Position numbers and translations under genes: made by a program. Source: Methylomonas lenta (GTDB lineage Bacteria > Pseudomonadota > Gammaproteobacteria > Methylococcales > Methylomonadaceae). From it: DNA of 39,762 nt. Of the stretch, positions 17,586 to 25,421 are shown piece by piece. The notes under the pieces were generated by a model. That model saw nothing but the letters and a program-made list of their open reading frames with translations. It searched no databases and was not told the origin of the DNA. The stretch spans positions 1 through 39,762 of the forward strand of contig NZ_LUUI01000162.1 in the NCBI RefSeq assembly GCF_001644015.1, read 5' to 3'. The stretch's first letter is position 1, and each line of letters starts with the position of its first letter.

Positions 17586-18331
17586 AAATCATTGCGCTAT
17601 ACAACATTAAAGGCGGCGTAGGCAAAACGGCAACAGCTGTCAACTTAGCTTACCTTGCCGCGCAAAGCGGTTATCGAACACTGGTTTGGGATTTAGATCC
17701 ACAAGGTGCAAGTAGTTATTATTTTAGAGTTAAACCTAAAGTAAAAGGCGGCAGTAAAGAGCTGATTGCTGGTGAGCGTGAACTGGATAACCTTATTAAA
17801 GCGACTGATTTTGAAAACCTTGATTTACTGCCTGCAGATTTCTCGTTTAGAAATTTAGATTTAGTCCTTGATGCGCGTAAAAAACCAACTCAGCGACTTA
17901 AGAAATTACTGCAACCGCTCAGTGATTCCTATGATTTTATTTTTCTCGACTGTCCGCCGAATATCTCTCTGTTATCGGAAGCTATTTTTGAATCATCGGA
18001 CGTCTTATTGTCGCCGATTATTCCAACCACGTTATCGTTACGCACTTTAGAGCAATTAAAGAAGTTTATAAAAGAAAGTAAGCTCAAAGATTTACAGTTA
18101 ATTCCTTTTTTCTCTATGGCAGATCGCCGTAAAAATATGCATAAAGAAATTATGGAAACATTGTCTGAAAAACATCCAGATATGTTACAAACAGCTATCC
18201 CCTATGCCAGTGACATTGAGCGCATGGGCTTGGAACGCATGCCCTTAGGTGGCTATACGAATAAAAGCCGATCTACCGAAGCCTATCAAGCGCTATGGCA
18301 AGAAATATTGGATATTATTAAGTTATTGTAG
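17582..18331 (+). CDS. Orphan ParA/MinD-type ATPase
   Basis: 249-residue deviant Walker ATPase. The motif KGGVGKTATAV (residues 10-20) has the signature lysine; the A' motif VWDLDPQGASS and the Walker B-like FIFLDCPPNISLLSEAI are intact. There is no N-terminal DNA-binding extension and no ParB gene next to it, so it is of the small, cargo-positioning class rather than a partitioning operon member with parS. It is translationally coupled to the CHAD gene (ATGA overlap), which suggests the CHAD protein, or the polyphosphate it binds, is the cargo. That functional link is inference. Confidence 0.88.
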   Translation: MKIIALYNIKGGVGKTATAVNLAYLAAQSGYRTLVWDLDPQGASSYYFRVKPKVKGGSKELIAGERELDNLIKATDFENLDLLPADFSFRNLDLVLDARKKPTQRLKKLLQPLSDSYDFIFLDCPPNISLLSEAIFESSDVLLSPIIPTTLSLRTLEQLKKFIKESKLKDLQLIPFFSMADRRKNMHKEIMETLSEKHPDMLQTAIPYASDIERMGLERMPLGGYTNKSRSTEAYQALWQEILDIIKLL

Positions 18332-18644
18332 GCTTTATAAGCGATCGCTATTGTGATTCACGCTGGCCCTTGGCCCTCAGCGTTGATGTAACGTCGCCCT
18401 ATAAGCTTCTGCATCGATCTATATTCAACATAAACTTTTTATTCCCGTGACAAAAAAGACTGACAGCTTAATTGCCTAAAAATCTTACGATCAGAACGGA
18501 CTGCTTGTAGTAAGTCTAAAAAGGGTAACCCCCCAATATCCATGAAGGAAGTAACCGAGCGTTTGCACGGTATCAAGCTTCATAGATCGGCAAAATCATA
18601 AGCGAAACAGGCAATCGGCTGAATATGCACTCTATTTACACTGA
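18332..18644. other. Gap between convergent parA and RHH-like gene
   Basis: No ORF with coding character. A weak stem CGCTG...CAGCG lies near 18360-18385, possibly a terminator without a T-run. Nothing else recognised. Confidence 0.35.
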
Positions 18645-19025
18645 TTAGTCACCTGACGAACTTGGTCGACCAGTCTGTACCTTTTCCACTTTCTCCACGG
18701 CTTGTTTGAGCTCATCTATGCCTAATTGAGTCAGTAAATGTAACCCGGCACGCAGAACTTCACTTTTTTTGACATGGATACCTGCCGCTAAACAGGTTTT
18801 TTTGAGGTCCGAAATTTTCTGATAATCGTGCTCTGGAAATGAAAAGCTATCTCTAATGACTTTTGTTTTGTGAGATTTTACTTTTTTGACAGCAATGTTT
18901 TCTCCGCTATCAGTGATCTCAGCAACGTGTTCGGGCTCAGGCGTTGCAGCTGATTCAGCAATAACCAGCTCGTTTTCGGCTGGCAGCGGTGCTTCGTTTT
19001 TTGATTTTGGTTTCTTGGTAGGCAT
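18645..19025 (-). CDS. Uncharacterised protein, Lys/Pro tail plus RHH-like C-terminus
   Basis: 126-residue protein with a low-complexity charged N-terminal half (MPTKKPKSKNEAPLP, then acidic, then KKVKSHKTK) and a folded C-terminal part SFSFPEHDYQKISDLKK...KKSEVLRAGLHLLTQLG. The C-terminal part looks like a ribbon-helix-helix DNA-binding unit: a strand, then two helices with the SEVLRAGLHLL pattern. An AAGGA ribosome-binding site lies 8 nt before the ATG. It converges on the CHAD-parA pair. A basic tail plus DNA-binding fold would suit a nucleoid-linked adaptor, but no function is established. Confidence 0.6.
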   Translation of the reverse strand: MPTKKPKSKNEAPLPAENELVIAESAATPEPEHVAEITDSGENIAVKKVKSHKTKVIRDSFSFPEHDYQKISDLKKTCLAAGIHVKKSEVLRAGLHLLTQLGIDELKQAVEKVEKVQTGRPSSSGD

Positions 19026-19266
19026 GGTGATGTCCTTGTTAGTGACCGAGAATAACAGTATATACCTTTTGTACTATATATACCGTTTACACCCTTCGCA
19101 AGTAGAAGTTTACTGTGCTGCTTCGCCTCTCACCTTGGTTCACAGAATTTTATTAAAACCAACGACTTGCGTTAAGAAAATACGCTAAATCCGATGTATT
19201 TCAACGGAAATGCCCAACAATCAAGTTCGGTCAAAAGTACATCCTACGCAAACTATCTCATGGCTG

Positions 19267-19509
19267 TTACGCCGAGTCTTTAGCCTGTTGACGACGAGGA
19301 CAGGGAATGAGTTTTTCGCCGGGTTCCCGAATGCAATCGTAATTTCGGGTTTGATAGCAAATGGCGCAGCGATTTAACCGGCGCTGATAACGTTGATAAG
19401 CAGCCATCGACAAGCGATCAAGACGATCTAATCTGAGGGTGCTTAGTTGTCTGGTTTGTAAGTCAGCATATAGTTGACGGGCCTGATTGATCAAAATGTC
19501 GTTGTCCAT
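19267..19509 (-). CDS. Small cysteine-containing protein, unknown function
   Basis: 80-residue basic protein preceded by a near-perfect CAGGAGGTCG ribosome-binding site, which argues for real translation. The N-terminal half is helical (INQARQLYADLQTRQLSTLRLDRLDRL); the C-terminal half has cysteines in CAICYQTRNYDC...IPCPRR, a spacing able to bind zinc. I do not recognise the family. Confidence 0.6.
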   Translation of the reverse strand: MDNDILINQARQLYADLQTRQLSTLRLDRLDRLSMAAYQRYQRRLNRCAICYQTRNYDCIREPGEKLIPCPRRQQAKDSA

Positions 19510-19696
19510 TTCGACCTCCTGAATAGTGATTTAGTATATTAGTATACATTAAACAACAAGGTTCGTTACAGGGTATTGATCCCCGTCAATATTGTGAGGC
19601 GTTGGCTGCAAAGGAAATCTGGCTAATTTTTAGTCAGTCAGTAGTTAGCTCATTCAGATCAATATATTGACGGTGTGAAGCAAGCCTTGATCACAA

Positions 19697-19723
19697 GGTT
19701 ATCCACAGATTTTGTGGATAACC
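19697..19723. promoter_or_regulatory. Inverted pair of consensus DnaA boxes
   Basis: A perfect 27-bp inverted repeat with 11-bp arms. Each arm contains the strict DnaA box TTATCCACA: 19699-19707 on the plus strand and 19713-19721 inverted. A second small palindrome, CCTTGATCACAAGG (19685-19698), abuts it. There is no following T-run in either direction, so a simple intrinsic terminator is unlikely. Confidence 0.6.
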
Positions 19724-19731
19724 AATCGACG

Positions 19732-19929
19732 CTATCTCTTTTCGTCCAATTCCTTTTGCTTTATCAATTCGATAATCTTTACACTGAAGGTGTCGTCAGA
19801 CAATAGGATGTCTGTCATAGCATCAATCACCGAACGAAGTTTCAAGTCATTGAAACGACATAAATTGATAAGGATTTCATAGCTGAGGGTTTGAACAGCC
19901 ACCTTCTTGCGGTCAGTTTTTGCCATCAT
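19732..19929 (-). CDS. Small hypothetical protein
   Basis: 65-residue charged protein (MAKTDRKKVAVQTLSYEILINLCRF...IIELIKQKELDEKR), wholly helical by composition, with no signal peptide or known motif. No clear ribosome-binding site precedes its tandem ATG codons. It ends 8 bp from the DnaA-box palindrome. It may be a small regulatory protein or a spurious ORF. Confidence 0.4.
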   Translation of the reverse strand: MMAKTDRKKVAVQTLSYEILINLCRFNDLKLRSVIDAMTDILLSDDTFSVKIIELIKQKELDEKR

Positions 19930-19958
19930 AGTGGTTTGCCGAGATGTAAGAAACAGCT

Positions 19959-19984
19959 GACAATCTAACTGATTTTAGATTGTC
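19959..19984. promoter_or_regulatory. Inverted repeat in divergent region
   Basis: GACAATCTA (19959-19967) and TAGATTGTC (19976-19984) form a 9-bp inverted repeat with an 8-nt spacer, upstream of the PHO box. Could be an operator. Confidence 0.35.
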
Positions 19985-20020
19985 TAGCCACCGTGTCGTA
20001 AACATCCAACTGTAAAAAAA

Positions 20021-20038
20021 ATGTCATCAATATGTCAT
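20021..20038 (+). promoter_or_regulatory. PHO box (PhoB-binding site) candidate
   Basis: Two direct ATGTCAT repeats (20021-20027 and 20032-20038) separated by CAAT reproduce the 7-4-7 PHO-box layout with 11-bp period; each repeat matches 6 of 7 positions of the CTGTCAT half-site. An AT-rich ATAAAC lies about 10 bp downstream as a possible -10. It would drive the small membrane protein at 20183. Confidence 0.6.
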
Positions 20039-20182
20039 AAATAATGAATAAACTTTAAAGTTAGGGTTTTAAGCTGTTCACAAATTACAGGCATCAAATA
20101 CGAGGTACTGACTTACAGCGTTGCCGCAATGCAAAACCTAAAATTAACACAAAAACTAATCACAACATTTAGGGGTATTTGC

Positions 20183-20320
20183 ATGGCTACAGTAATCAGA
20201 AAACACCAAAACCAATCATTCTTAGCTTGGCTTAAATACAATTTAGGCGTCGACAGCTACAAAATGACCCTTGCTCTACTGGGTCTATTAGTATTGTCGT
20301 GGACACTCGCTAGTATTTGA
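20183..20320 (+). CDS. 45-residue single-pass membrane protein
   Basis: The start at 20183 is preferred over an upstream codon at 20129 because an AGGGGT ribosome-binding site lies 7 nt before it. The product has a basic, glutamine-rich N-terminus (MATVIRKHQNQSFLAWLKYN) and one transmembrane helix, MTLALLGLLVLSWTLASI, to the end. No homologue is recognised. A PHO-box-like site about 145 bp upstream suggests induction under phosphate limitation. Small single-pass proteins of this kind often modulate a membrane kinase or transporter; that is inference. Confidence 0.55.
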   Translation: MATVIRKHQNQSFLAWLKYNLGVDSYKMTLALLGLLVLSWTLASI

Positions 20321-20519
20321 TCGATACCCTGCCGTAATAGTCAGGGCTTTCAGGTGGGCAGGATTTAGACTACTTCATACTATCTCTAAAATAAATCTGG
20401 CTACCACACTAAGCGGCATTTGAATCCCTTACGATCCAGGCCTATCAATTACAATTTGTGGCATGAAATCTGATTGTCATTTATTGAATATAACAACCAA
20501 CTTCCAATAAAAAACAACG

Positions 20520-23024
20520 CTATTCACTGACATCAATCGGCGACATTTTCCAGATGTCACGGTTGTATTCTTGGATAGTGCGATCACTGGAGAATTTGCC
20601 GCTGGTGGCGGTGTTGAGAATACTCATCCTAGTCCATTGTTCTTGATTTCGCCAGGCGTGTTCGACTTGCTTTTGTGCCTCGATGTAACTGCGAAAGTCG
20701 GCAATGGTCATCCAGGGATCCTGCGGGCTTTTTAGAGAGGTGATGATGTCGTCGAAAATGCCCGGCTCAAATTGATTGAAATGACCACATTCCAGTAAAT
20801 GCATGACAGCTTGTAAATCACCATCCTGCTCAATAAACCATTGCGGATTGTAATGAGCCTGCATGGACTCCACTTCGGCAGCCGTTAAACCAAACAAAAA
20901 GAAATTCTCTGCGCCAACTTCATTGCGAATTTCAATATTGGCACCGTCCAGCGTACCGATGGTCAGTGCGCCGTTCATCATGAATTTCATATTGCCAGTG
21001 CCGGAAGCCTCCTTGCCGGCAGTGGAAATTTGTTCCGATAAATCAGTGCCTGGGCAGATTTTTTCCATGGCAGACACCCGATAGTTGGGTAAAAAAGCCA
21101 GTTTCAGTTGACTACCAATCTGTGCATCGTTATTGATAACGTTGGCAACATTATTGATTAGCTTGATTATTTTCTTCGCCATGACATAACCTGGCGCCGC
21201 TTTACCACCGATCAACACACAACGGTCTACCCAATTTTGCGTGTCGCCACGCTTGATGCGGTCGTACAAATGAATCACATGTAATACGTTCAGAATTTGC
21301 CGTTTGTATTCGTGGATGCGTTTAACCTGCACATCAAACAGGGCATTGACGTCGATCTCGATGTCCAGCTCTTGCTTTTTTAGATCGATTAAGCGTTGTT
21401 TGCTTAATTGTTTAATCTGCCGCCATTGTTGTCTAAAAGCCGCATTCTCTGCGTACGGTTTGAGTTTTTCTAGTTGCGCTAGATCAGTGATCCAGGCGTC
21501 GCCGATGGTGGTTGTGATTAGGGCTGCCAAATCCGGATTACAACCGGCTAGCCAGCGGCGGGGCGTGACACCATTGGTTTTATTGTTGAACTTGAGCGGC
21601 CAAAGCTCATAAAAATCTTTGAATAACCCTTTTTGTAATAATTCGGAATGTAGTGCTGCCACCCCATTCACCGAAAAGCTGCCCACAATAGCCAGAAACG
21701 CCATGCGCACTTGTTTGGTCGGGCCTTCTTCGATGATAGACATCCGCACCTGGCGTTTGCTGTCACCCGGCCAGTGTGCCGACACTTCGGCCATAAAGCC
21801 GGCGTTGATGTCGTAAATGATTTCCATTAGACGCGGCAACAGTTGCCGCATTAATTCAACCGGCCATTTTTCCAGGGCTTCCGGTAGTAAAGTATGATTA
21901 GTGTATGCCATGGTATTGCGAGTGATTTGCCAGGCATCTTTCCAAGGCAAGCCATAAATATCCAGTAATAAGCGCATCAATTCGGCAACGGCAATACTGG
22001 GATGGGTATCGTTGAGTTGAAAACAGTTTTTCTCGGCGAATTTTGTAAAATCCTTGCCATGCCGGCCGACCCAGTTGGCCATCACGTCTTGCAAACTGGC
22101 GGATGCCAAAAAGTACTGTTGTTGTAACCTAAGAGCTTTACCGTTTTCATTGGCATCGTTGGGATACAACACCATGGTTATATTTTCGGCGGTATTTTTC
22201 TGTGCGACAGCTTCGGCATAATCGCCGGCATTGAATTCCTGCAGATTAAAATCTTCCGTAGCCATAGCCTTCCATAAACGTAAGGTATTGACGGTGTCGT
22301 TTTTGTACCCCGGAATTGGCGTATCGTAGGGCATGGCTAACACATCATGGGTATCGATCCAACTGACGCGCTCATGGCCGTTTTCATCTATGTGGATTTG
22401 GGTGCGGCCGCCAAATTTAATGTGGGTCATGTATTCGGGACGTTCAATTTCCCAGACATTGCCGTTACGCAACCAGTGATCCGGCTTTTCTATTTGTTCT
22501 CCATTCACAATTTCCTGTATGAACATGCCATATTCATAACGTAAACCATACCCCGTGACGGGTAATTTCAAGGTGGCGCAACTGTCGATGAAACAGGCCG
22601 CCAGACGTCCCAGGCCACCATTGCCAAGGCCTGCATCAGGCTCGCTATCAACCAGTTCTTCTATAGCCAAACCCAAGCCATATAAAGCCCTGGCAACCTC
22701 ACTGTCCACGCCTAAACTTATAATGGCATTGCTCAAGCGGCGACCTAACAAAAACTCCATCGAGAGATAAAAGGTCTGCTTGCCATCTTGATTACGGTGA
22801 AGATTGTATGTTTGTTTCCAGCGCTCCACCATACGGTCGCTTATGGTCAAGGAAATGGCTTTGTAGGCATATTCAGGCGAACGGCAATGTTCATCGCGAC
22901 CCAGGCGGTAGCTGTAGTAATGCTTGAAATCGTCAGTAATGTGCTTCTTGTCCATGCCCAAGCTGGGCAGCTTGGTAATGTCCGGTTTTGGATGGCTGAT
23001 GCGAAAGACTTTATGTGACGGCAT
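20520..23024 (-). CDS. glgP: Glycogen phosphorylase
   Basis: Phosphorolytic release of glucose-1-phosphate from alpha-1,4-glucan. The chosen ATG at 23024 (834 residues) has GAGG five bases upstream; the in-frame upstream codon at 23051 is TTG. Family blocks: FYLSMEFLLGRRLSNAI, DAGLGNGGLGRLAACF, YGLRYEYGMF, NDTHPSIAVAELMR, FNNKTNGVTPRRWL, KRIHEYKRQ and the PLP-lysine segment GTGNMKFMMNGALTIGTLDG. All catalytic segments seem intact. It is a monocistronic minus-strand gene here; no other glg genes lie in the window. Confidence 0.96.
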   Translation of the reverse strand: MPSHKVFRISHPKPDITKLPSLGMDKKHITDDFKHYYSYRLGRDEHCRSPEYAYKAISLTISDRMVERWKQTYNLHRNQDGKQTFYLSMEFLLGRRLSNAIISLGVDSEVARALYGLGLAIEELVDSEPDAGLGNGGLGRLAACFIDSCATLKLPVTGYGLRYEYGMFIQEIVNGEQIEKPDHWLRNGNVWEIERPEYMTHIKFGGRTQIHIDENGHERVSWIDTHDVLAMPYDTPIPGYKNDTVNTLRLWKAMATEDFNLQEFNAGDYAEAVAQKNTAENITMVLYPNDANENGKALRLQQQYFLASASLQDVMANWVGRHGKDFTKFAEKNCFQLNDTHPSIAVAELMRLLLDIYGLPWKDAWQITRNTMAYTNHTLLPEALEKWPVELMRQLLPRLMEIIYDINAGFMAEVSAHWPGDSKRQVRMSIIEEGPTKQVRMAFLAIVGSFSVNGVAALHSELLQKGLFKDFYELWPLKFNNKTNGVTPRRWLAGCNPDLAALITTTIGDAWITDLAQLEKLKPYAENAAFRQQWRQIKQLSKQRLIDLKKQELDIEIDVNALFDVQVKRIHEYKRQILNVLHVIHLYDRIKRGDTQNWVDRCVLIGGKAAPGYVMAKKIIKLINNVANVINNDAQIGSQLKLAFLPNYRVSAMEKICPGTDLSEQISTAGKEASGTGNMKFMMNGALTIGTLDGANIEIRNEVGAENFFLFGLTAAEVESMQAHYNPQWFIEQDGDLQAVMHLLECGHFNQFEPGIFDDIITSLKSPQDPWMTIADFRSYIEAQKQVEHAWRNQEQWTRMSILNTATSGKFSSDRTIQEYNRDIWKMSPIDVSE

Positions 23025-23493
23025 AGTTACCTCAATGGACTGCCAATTCAAAATGATTCGGCTTAACTTAAATACGGCAGAGTAGCTATTTTTCGCGAAG
23101 CTTTCGGTACGCTATACCGGTAAAGTTACAGTTTCATGAAACTTACCATTGAATATCCGGTAAGGCTGAAGTGCAGGCATTGTGTTTCTGCGTGATTGAC
23201 CGCTGTGGCTGATCTGGGGGATAGAGGTATCGGTTTAAAGGTCGAATTGGATTGGGGAGTGGTTGGAATTGCTCCCAAGTCAGGTTCTATTAGAAATATC
23301 AGGCTCCAATGAATCATTTTTTACGTTAGATTGATGGCAAGCTATATTTTGCTTGTTTCTAGTTTATCTTCAATGTTGTATTTTTAATATTTTGGTCACT
23401 CATTCGACATCGAATTGACATAAAAACCCTGTAGGTTTAAGGCTGCAAGGATGCACTTTATATTCATAATTACAACGATCATTGGAGACCAAC
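23025..23493. other. Divergent intergenic region, glgP / GDPD
   Basis: No gene with coding character. It holds the presumed glgP promoter on the left and, on the right, a PHO-box-like direct repeat described separately. The middle, about 23200-23300, is featureless to my eye. Confidence 0.4.
23404..23421 (+). promoter_or_regulatory. Weak PHO-box-like repeat upstream of GDPD
   Basis: TCGACAT - CGAA - TTGACAT keeps the 7-4-7 spacing of a PHO box, but matches the CTGTCAT half-site at only 4 and 5 of 7 positions. Position, 73 bp before a phosphate-scavenging enzyme, makes it worth noting. Confidence 0.3.
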
Positions 23494-24744
23494 ATGGGTT
23501 TAATCAAAAGCTTGCTTACCGTTGCGTTTGTAGCAACTACATTTTCACCGTTTGCCGTATCCTGGGCCGACAAAAAACACGATGACCACACAGATCGATC
23601 TCATTCGGATGTCAACGTTCAACTGGGTCCAAGACCCTTTTTCTTGGTTGAAGATATGCAAGAAAGCGACCTGAAAGAAACATTGCAACAATGTTCGGAT
23701 GGGCCATTCTACAAAACCGATTTTTCGATCGGTCATCGTGGAGCGGCCTTACAATTTCCAGAGCATACCCAACAGTCTTATGAAGCCGCCGCTCGGATGG
23801 GTGCCGGTATTGTGGAATGCGATGTAACCTTTACCAAAGATAAAGAGTTAGTTTGCCGCCATTCCCAGTGCGATCTGGAAACAACGACAAATATCCTGGA
23901 AACGGACTTAGCAGGAAATTGCTCTGTACCGCCAGATATGTCCAGTGCGACACCCTATAAGAACGCAAAATGCTGTACCAGTGACATCACGCTGGCTGAG
24001 TTCAAAACGCTGAAAGGTAAAATGGACGCCGGCAACCGTAATGCCAAAACACTGGCTGAATTTATGAACGCCACCCCCAACTTCCGAACCGATACCTATG
24101 CCGGTAATGGGAAATTGATGACACACAAAGACAGCATCGATTTGTTTAAGAAACTAGGCGTCAAAATGACGCCGGAATTAAAATCTCCGAGTGTGACGAT
24201 GCCTTTTGATGGGTTTACTCAAGAAGCCTACGCGCAAAAAATGATCGATGAATACAAAATGGCAGGCGTGAAAGCCAAGGATGTCTATGCTCAATCCTTT
24301 AATATCGAAGATGTTCGTTACTGGATTGCCCACGAACCAAAATTTGGCAAACAAGCGGTTTATCTAGAAGATTTAAACGTCCCTGCCGACTTGCCGGCGG
24401 CCATTTCACGACTGCCGTCATTGGCTGCAGAAGGCGTAAAAATAATCGCGCCGCCCATGTGGACTTTGGTAACGTTGGATCCCAATAACAAAATGGTTCC
24501 CTCCGAATATGCAAAAGCTGTAAAAGCGGCCGGTCTCGATATTATTACATGGACGCTGGAGCGTTCAGGTTTGTTGAAAGACGGCGGCGGCTATTATTAC
24601 CAATCCGTTACCGATGGGATCGAAACCGATGGCGATACCATGGAAATACTGGATGTCTTGGCTAAACAAGTGGGAATACGAGGTATTTTCTCAGACTGGG
24701 CAGCAACTGTAACCTACTATGCTAACTGTATGGATTTGAAATAA
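23494..24744 (+). CDS. Secreted glycerophosphodiester phosphodiesterase
   Basis: Exported GDPD hydrolysing glycerophosphodiesters to glycerol-3-phosphate and an alcohol. ATG 23494 was chosen because GGAG lies 6 nt before it; it begins a signal peptide [25 protein letters not shown]. Catalytic motifs are [14 protein letters not shown] (His-Arg and Glu), [22 protein letters not shown] (metal ligands Glu-Asp and His) and MTPELKSP (Glu-Lys). The enzyme is longer than minimal GDPDs (416 residues) through a cysteine-containing insertion (SQCDLETT...KCCTSD) after the first beta strands, like long periplasmic GlpQ-type forms. A terminator follows. Confidence 0.9.
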   Translation: MGLIKSLLTVAFVATTFSPFAVSWADKKHDDHTDRSHSDVNVQLGPRPFFLVEDMQESDLKETLQQCSDGPFYKTDFSIGHRGAALQFPEHTQQSYEAAARMGAGIVECDVTFTKDKELVCRHSQCDLETTTNILETDLAGNCSVPPDMSSATPYKNAKCCTSDITLAEFKTLKGKMDAGNRNAKTLAEFMNATPNFRTDTYAGNGKLMTHKDSIDLFKKLGVKMTPELKSPSVTMPFDGFTQEAYAQKMIDEYKMAGVKAKDVYAQSFNIEDVRYWIAHEPKFGKQAVYLEDLNVPADLPAAISRLPSLAAEGVKIIAPPMWTLVTLDPNNKMVPSEYAKAVKAAGLDIITWTLERSGLLKDGGGYYYQSVTDGIETDGDTMEILDVLAKQVGIRGIFSDWAATVTYYANCMDLK

Positions 24745-24750
24745 CTCATA

Positions 24751-24772
24751 GCCCCCCTCCTGCGGAGGGGGC
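24751..24772 (+). terminator. Terminator hairpin after GDPD
   Basis: GCCCCCCTCC - TGC - GGAGGGGGC forms a very GC-rich stem with one bulged C, starting 6 bp after the stop codon. The T-run is weak (ACTTATCT), so it may work partly by stability alone. Confidence 0.65.
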
Positions 24773-24805
24773 ACTTATCTGTAACGGCTCATCAGGTATT
24801 ATCTT

Positions 24806-25250
24806 TCAAGCGGCAATGTGCGTGTGGAATTCTACAACCGCTCGCAACAGTTTGCGTGTCGTCGCGTCTTTATTTTCCTCAACAGTGGCGTCTAAGTCCA
24901 TCTCCAGGGTATCCAGGTGCTGGAGTGCTTCGTAGGTTTGCCGTGCCAGAGATACCACTTGATGCTGTCGAGCACTTTCAATGTGGGTTCTCTCAATTCG
25001 TACTGTCGATCTTCATCGTCGAATTTCATTGGCAAGCCTTTGGCGATCTGATTAAGTACGATCAAACGCATCGTGACATGGAACCAATCCAGCAGGTGTT
25101 CGACTTCTGGGTTGAGATAGAGCTGCAGGCTGCGCAAGGTGTCGCCGCCATTAAATAGGAAGACGATTTGCTGATTGAGTTGCATGCCCTGGCTTTTAAC
25201 AGTCGTCGTTTAGGGGTAGTTACCTCATAGCTGCCAAAAGTGCCATCTTG
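24806..25250 (-). pseudogene. ISKra4-family transposase remnant
   Basis: Minus-strand fragment of an ISKra4-type transposase. The longest open part reads NQQIVFLFNGGDTLRSLQLYL...EHLLDWFHVTMRLIVLNQIAKGL and IKWYLWHGK, which are family blocks. Near 24945 the frame shifts; the continuation reads YEALQHLDTLEMDLDATVEEN...VVEFHTHIAA and then stops at 24806, before the catalytic C-terminus. A second frameshift near 25190 separates an upstream PKRRLLK-like piece. Both ends of the element are missing, so this is a dead scar. Confidence 0.8.
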
Positions 25251-25421
25251 GTTAAACTAAATCCTTCAAATCTTATGACTTGGTTCATAACAACCATCTA
25301 TTGATTCATAGTCACCAATTTGTAACAAATCGTTCTTATTATGCTGCTTTGTGTGATGGACTTCTCATTGCAAGAGGCTCGCCACACAGACTTCATCAAT
25401 GAATTTCTCGGGAATGTACAC

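Noticed and set aside
19697-19723. Palindrome considered as an intrinsic terminator
   Set aside because: There is no T-run on either side, and both arms are exact DnaA boxes, so a protein-binding site is the better reading.
19600-20060. Chromosomal or plasmid replication origin
   Set aside because: Only two DnaA boxes, no AT-rich 13-mer cluster and no dnaA, repA or parB nearby; the ParA here pairs with a CHAD gene.
24856-25158. Plus-strand frame of 100 codons
   Set aside because: Antisense to the ISKra4 transposase remnant.
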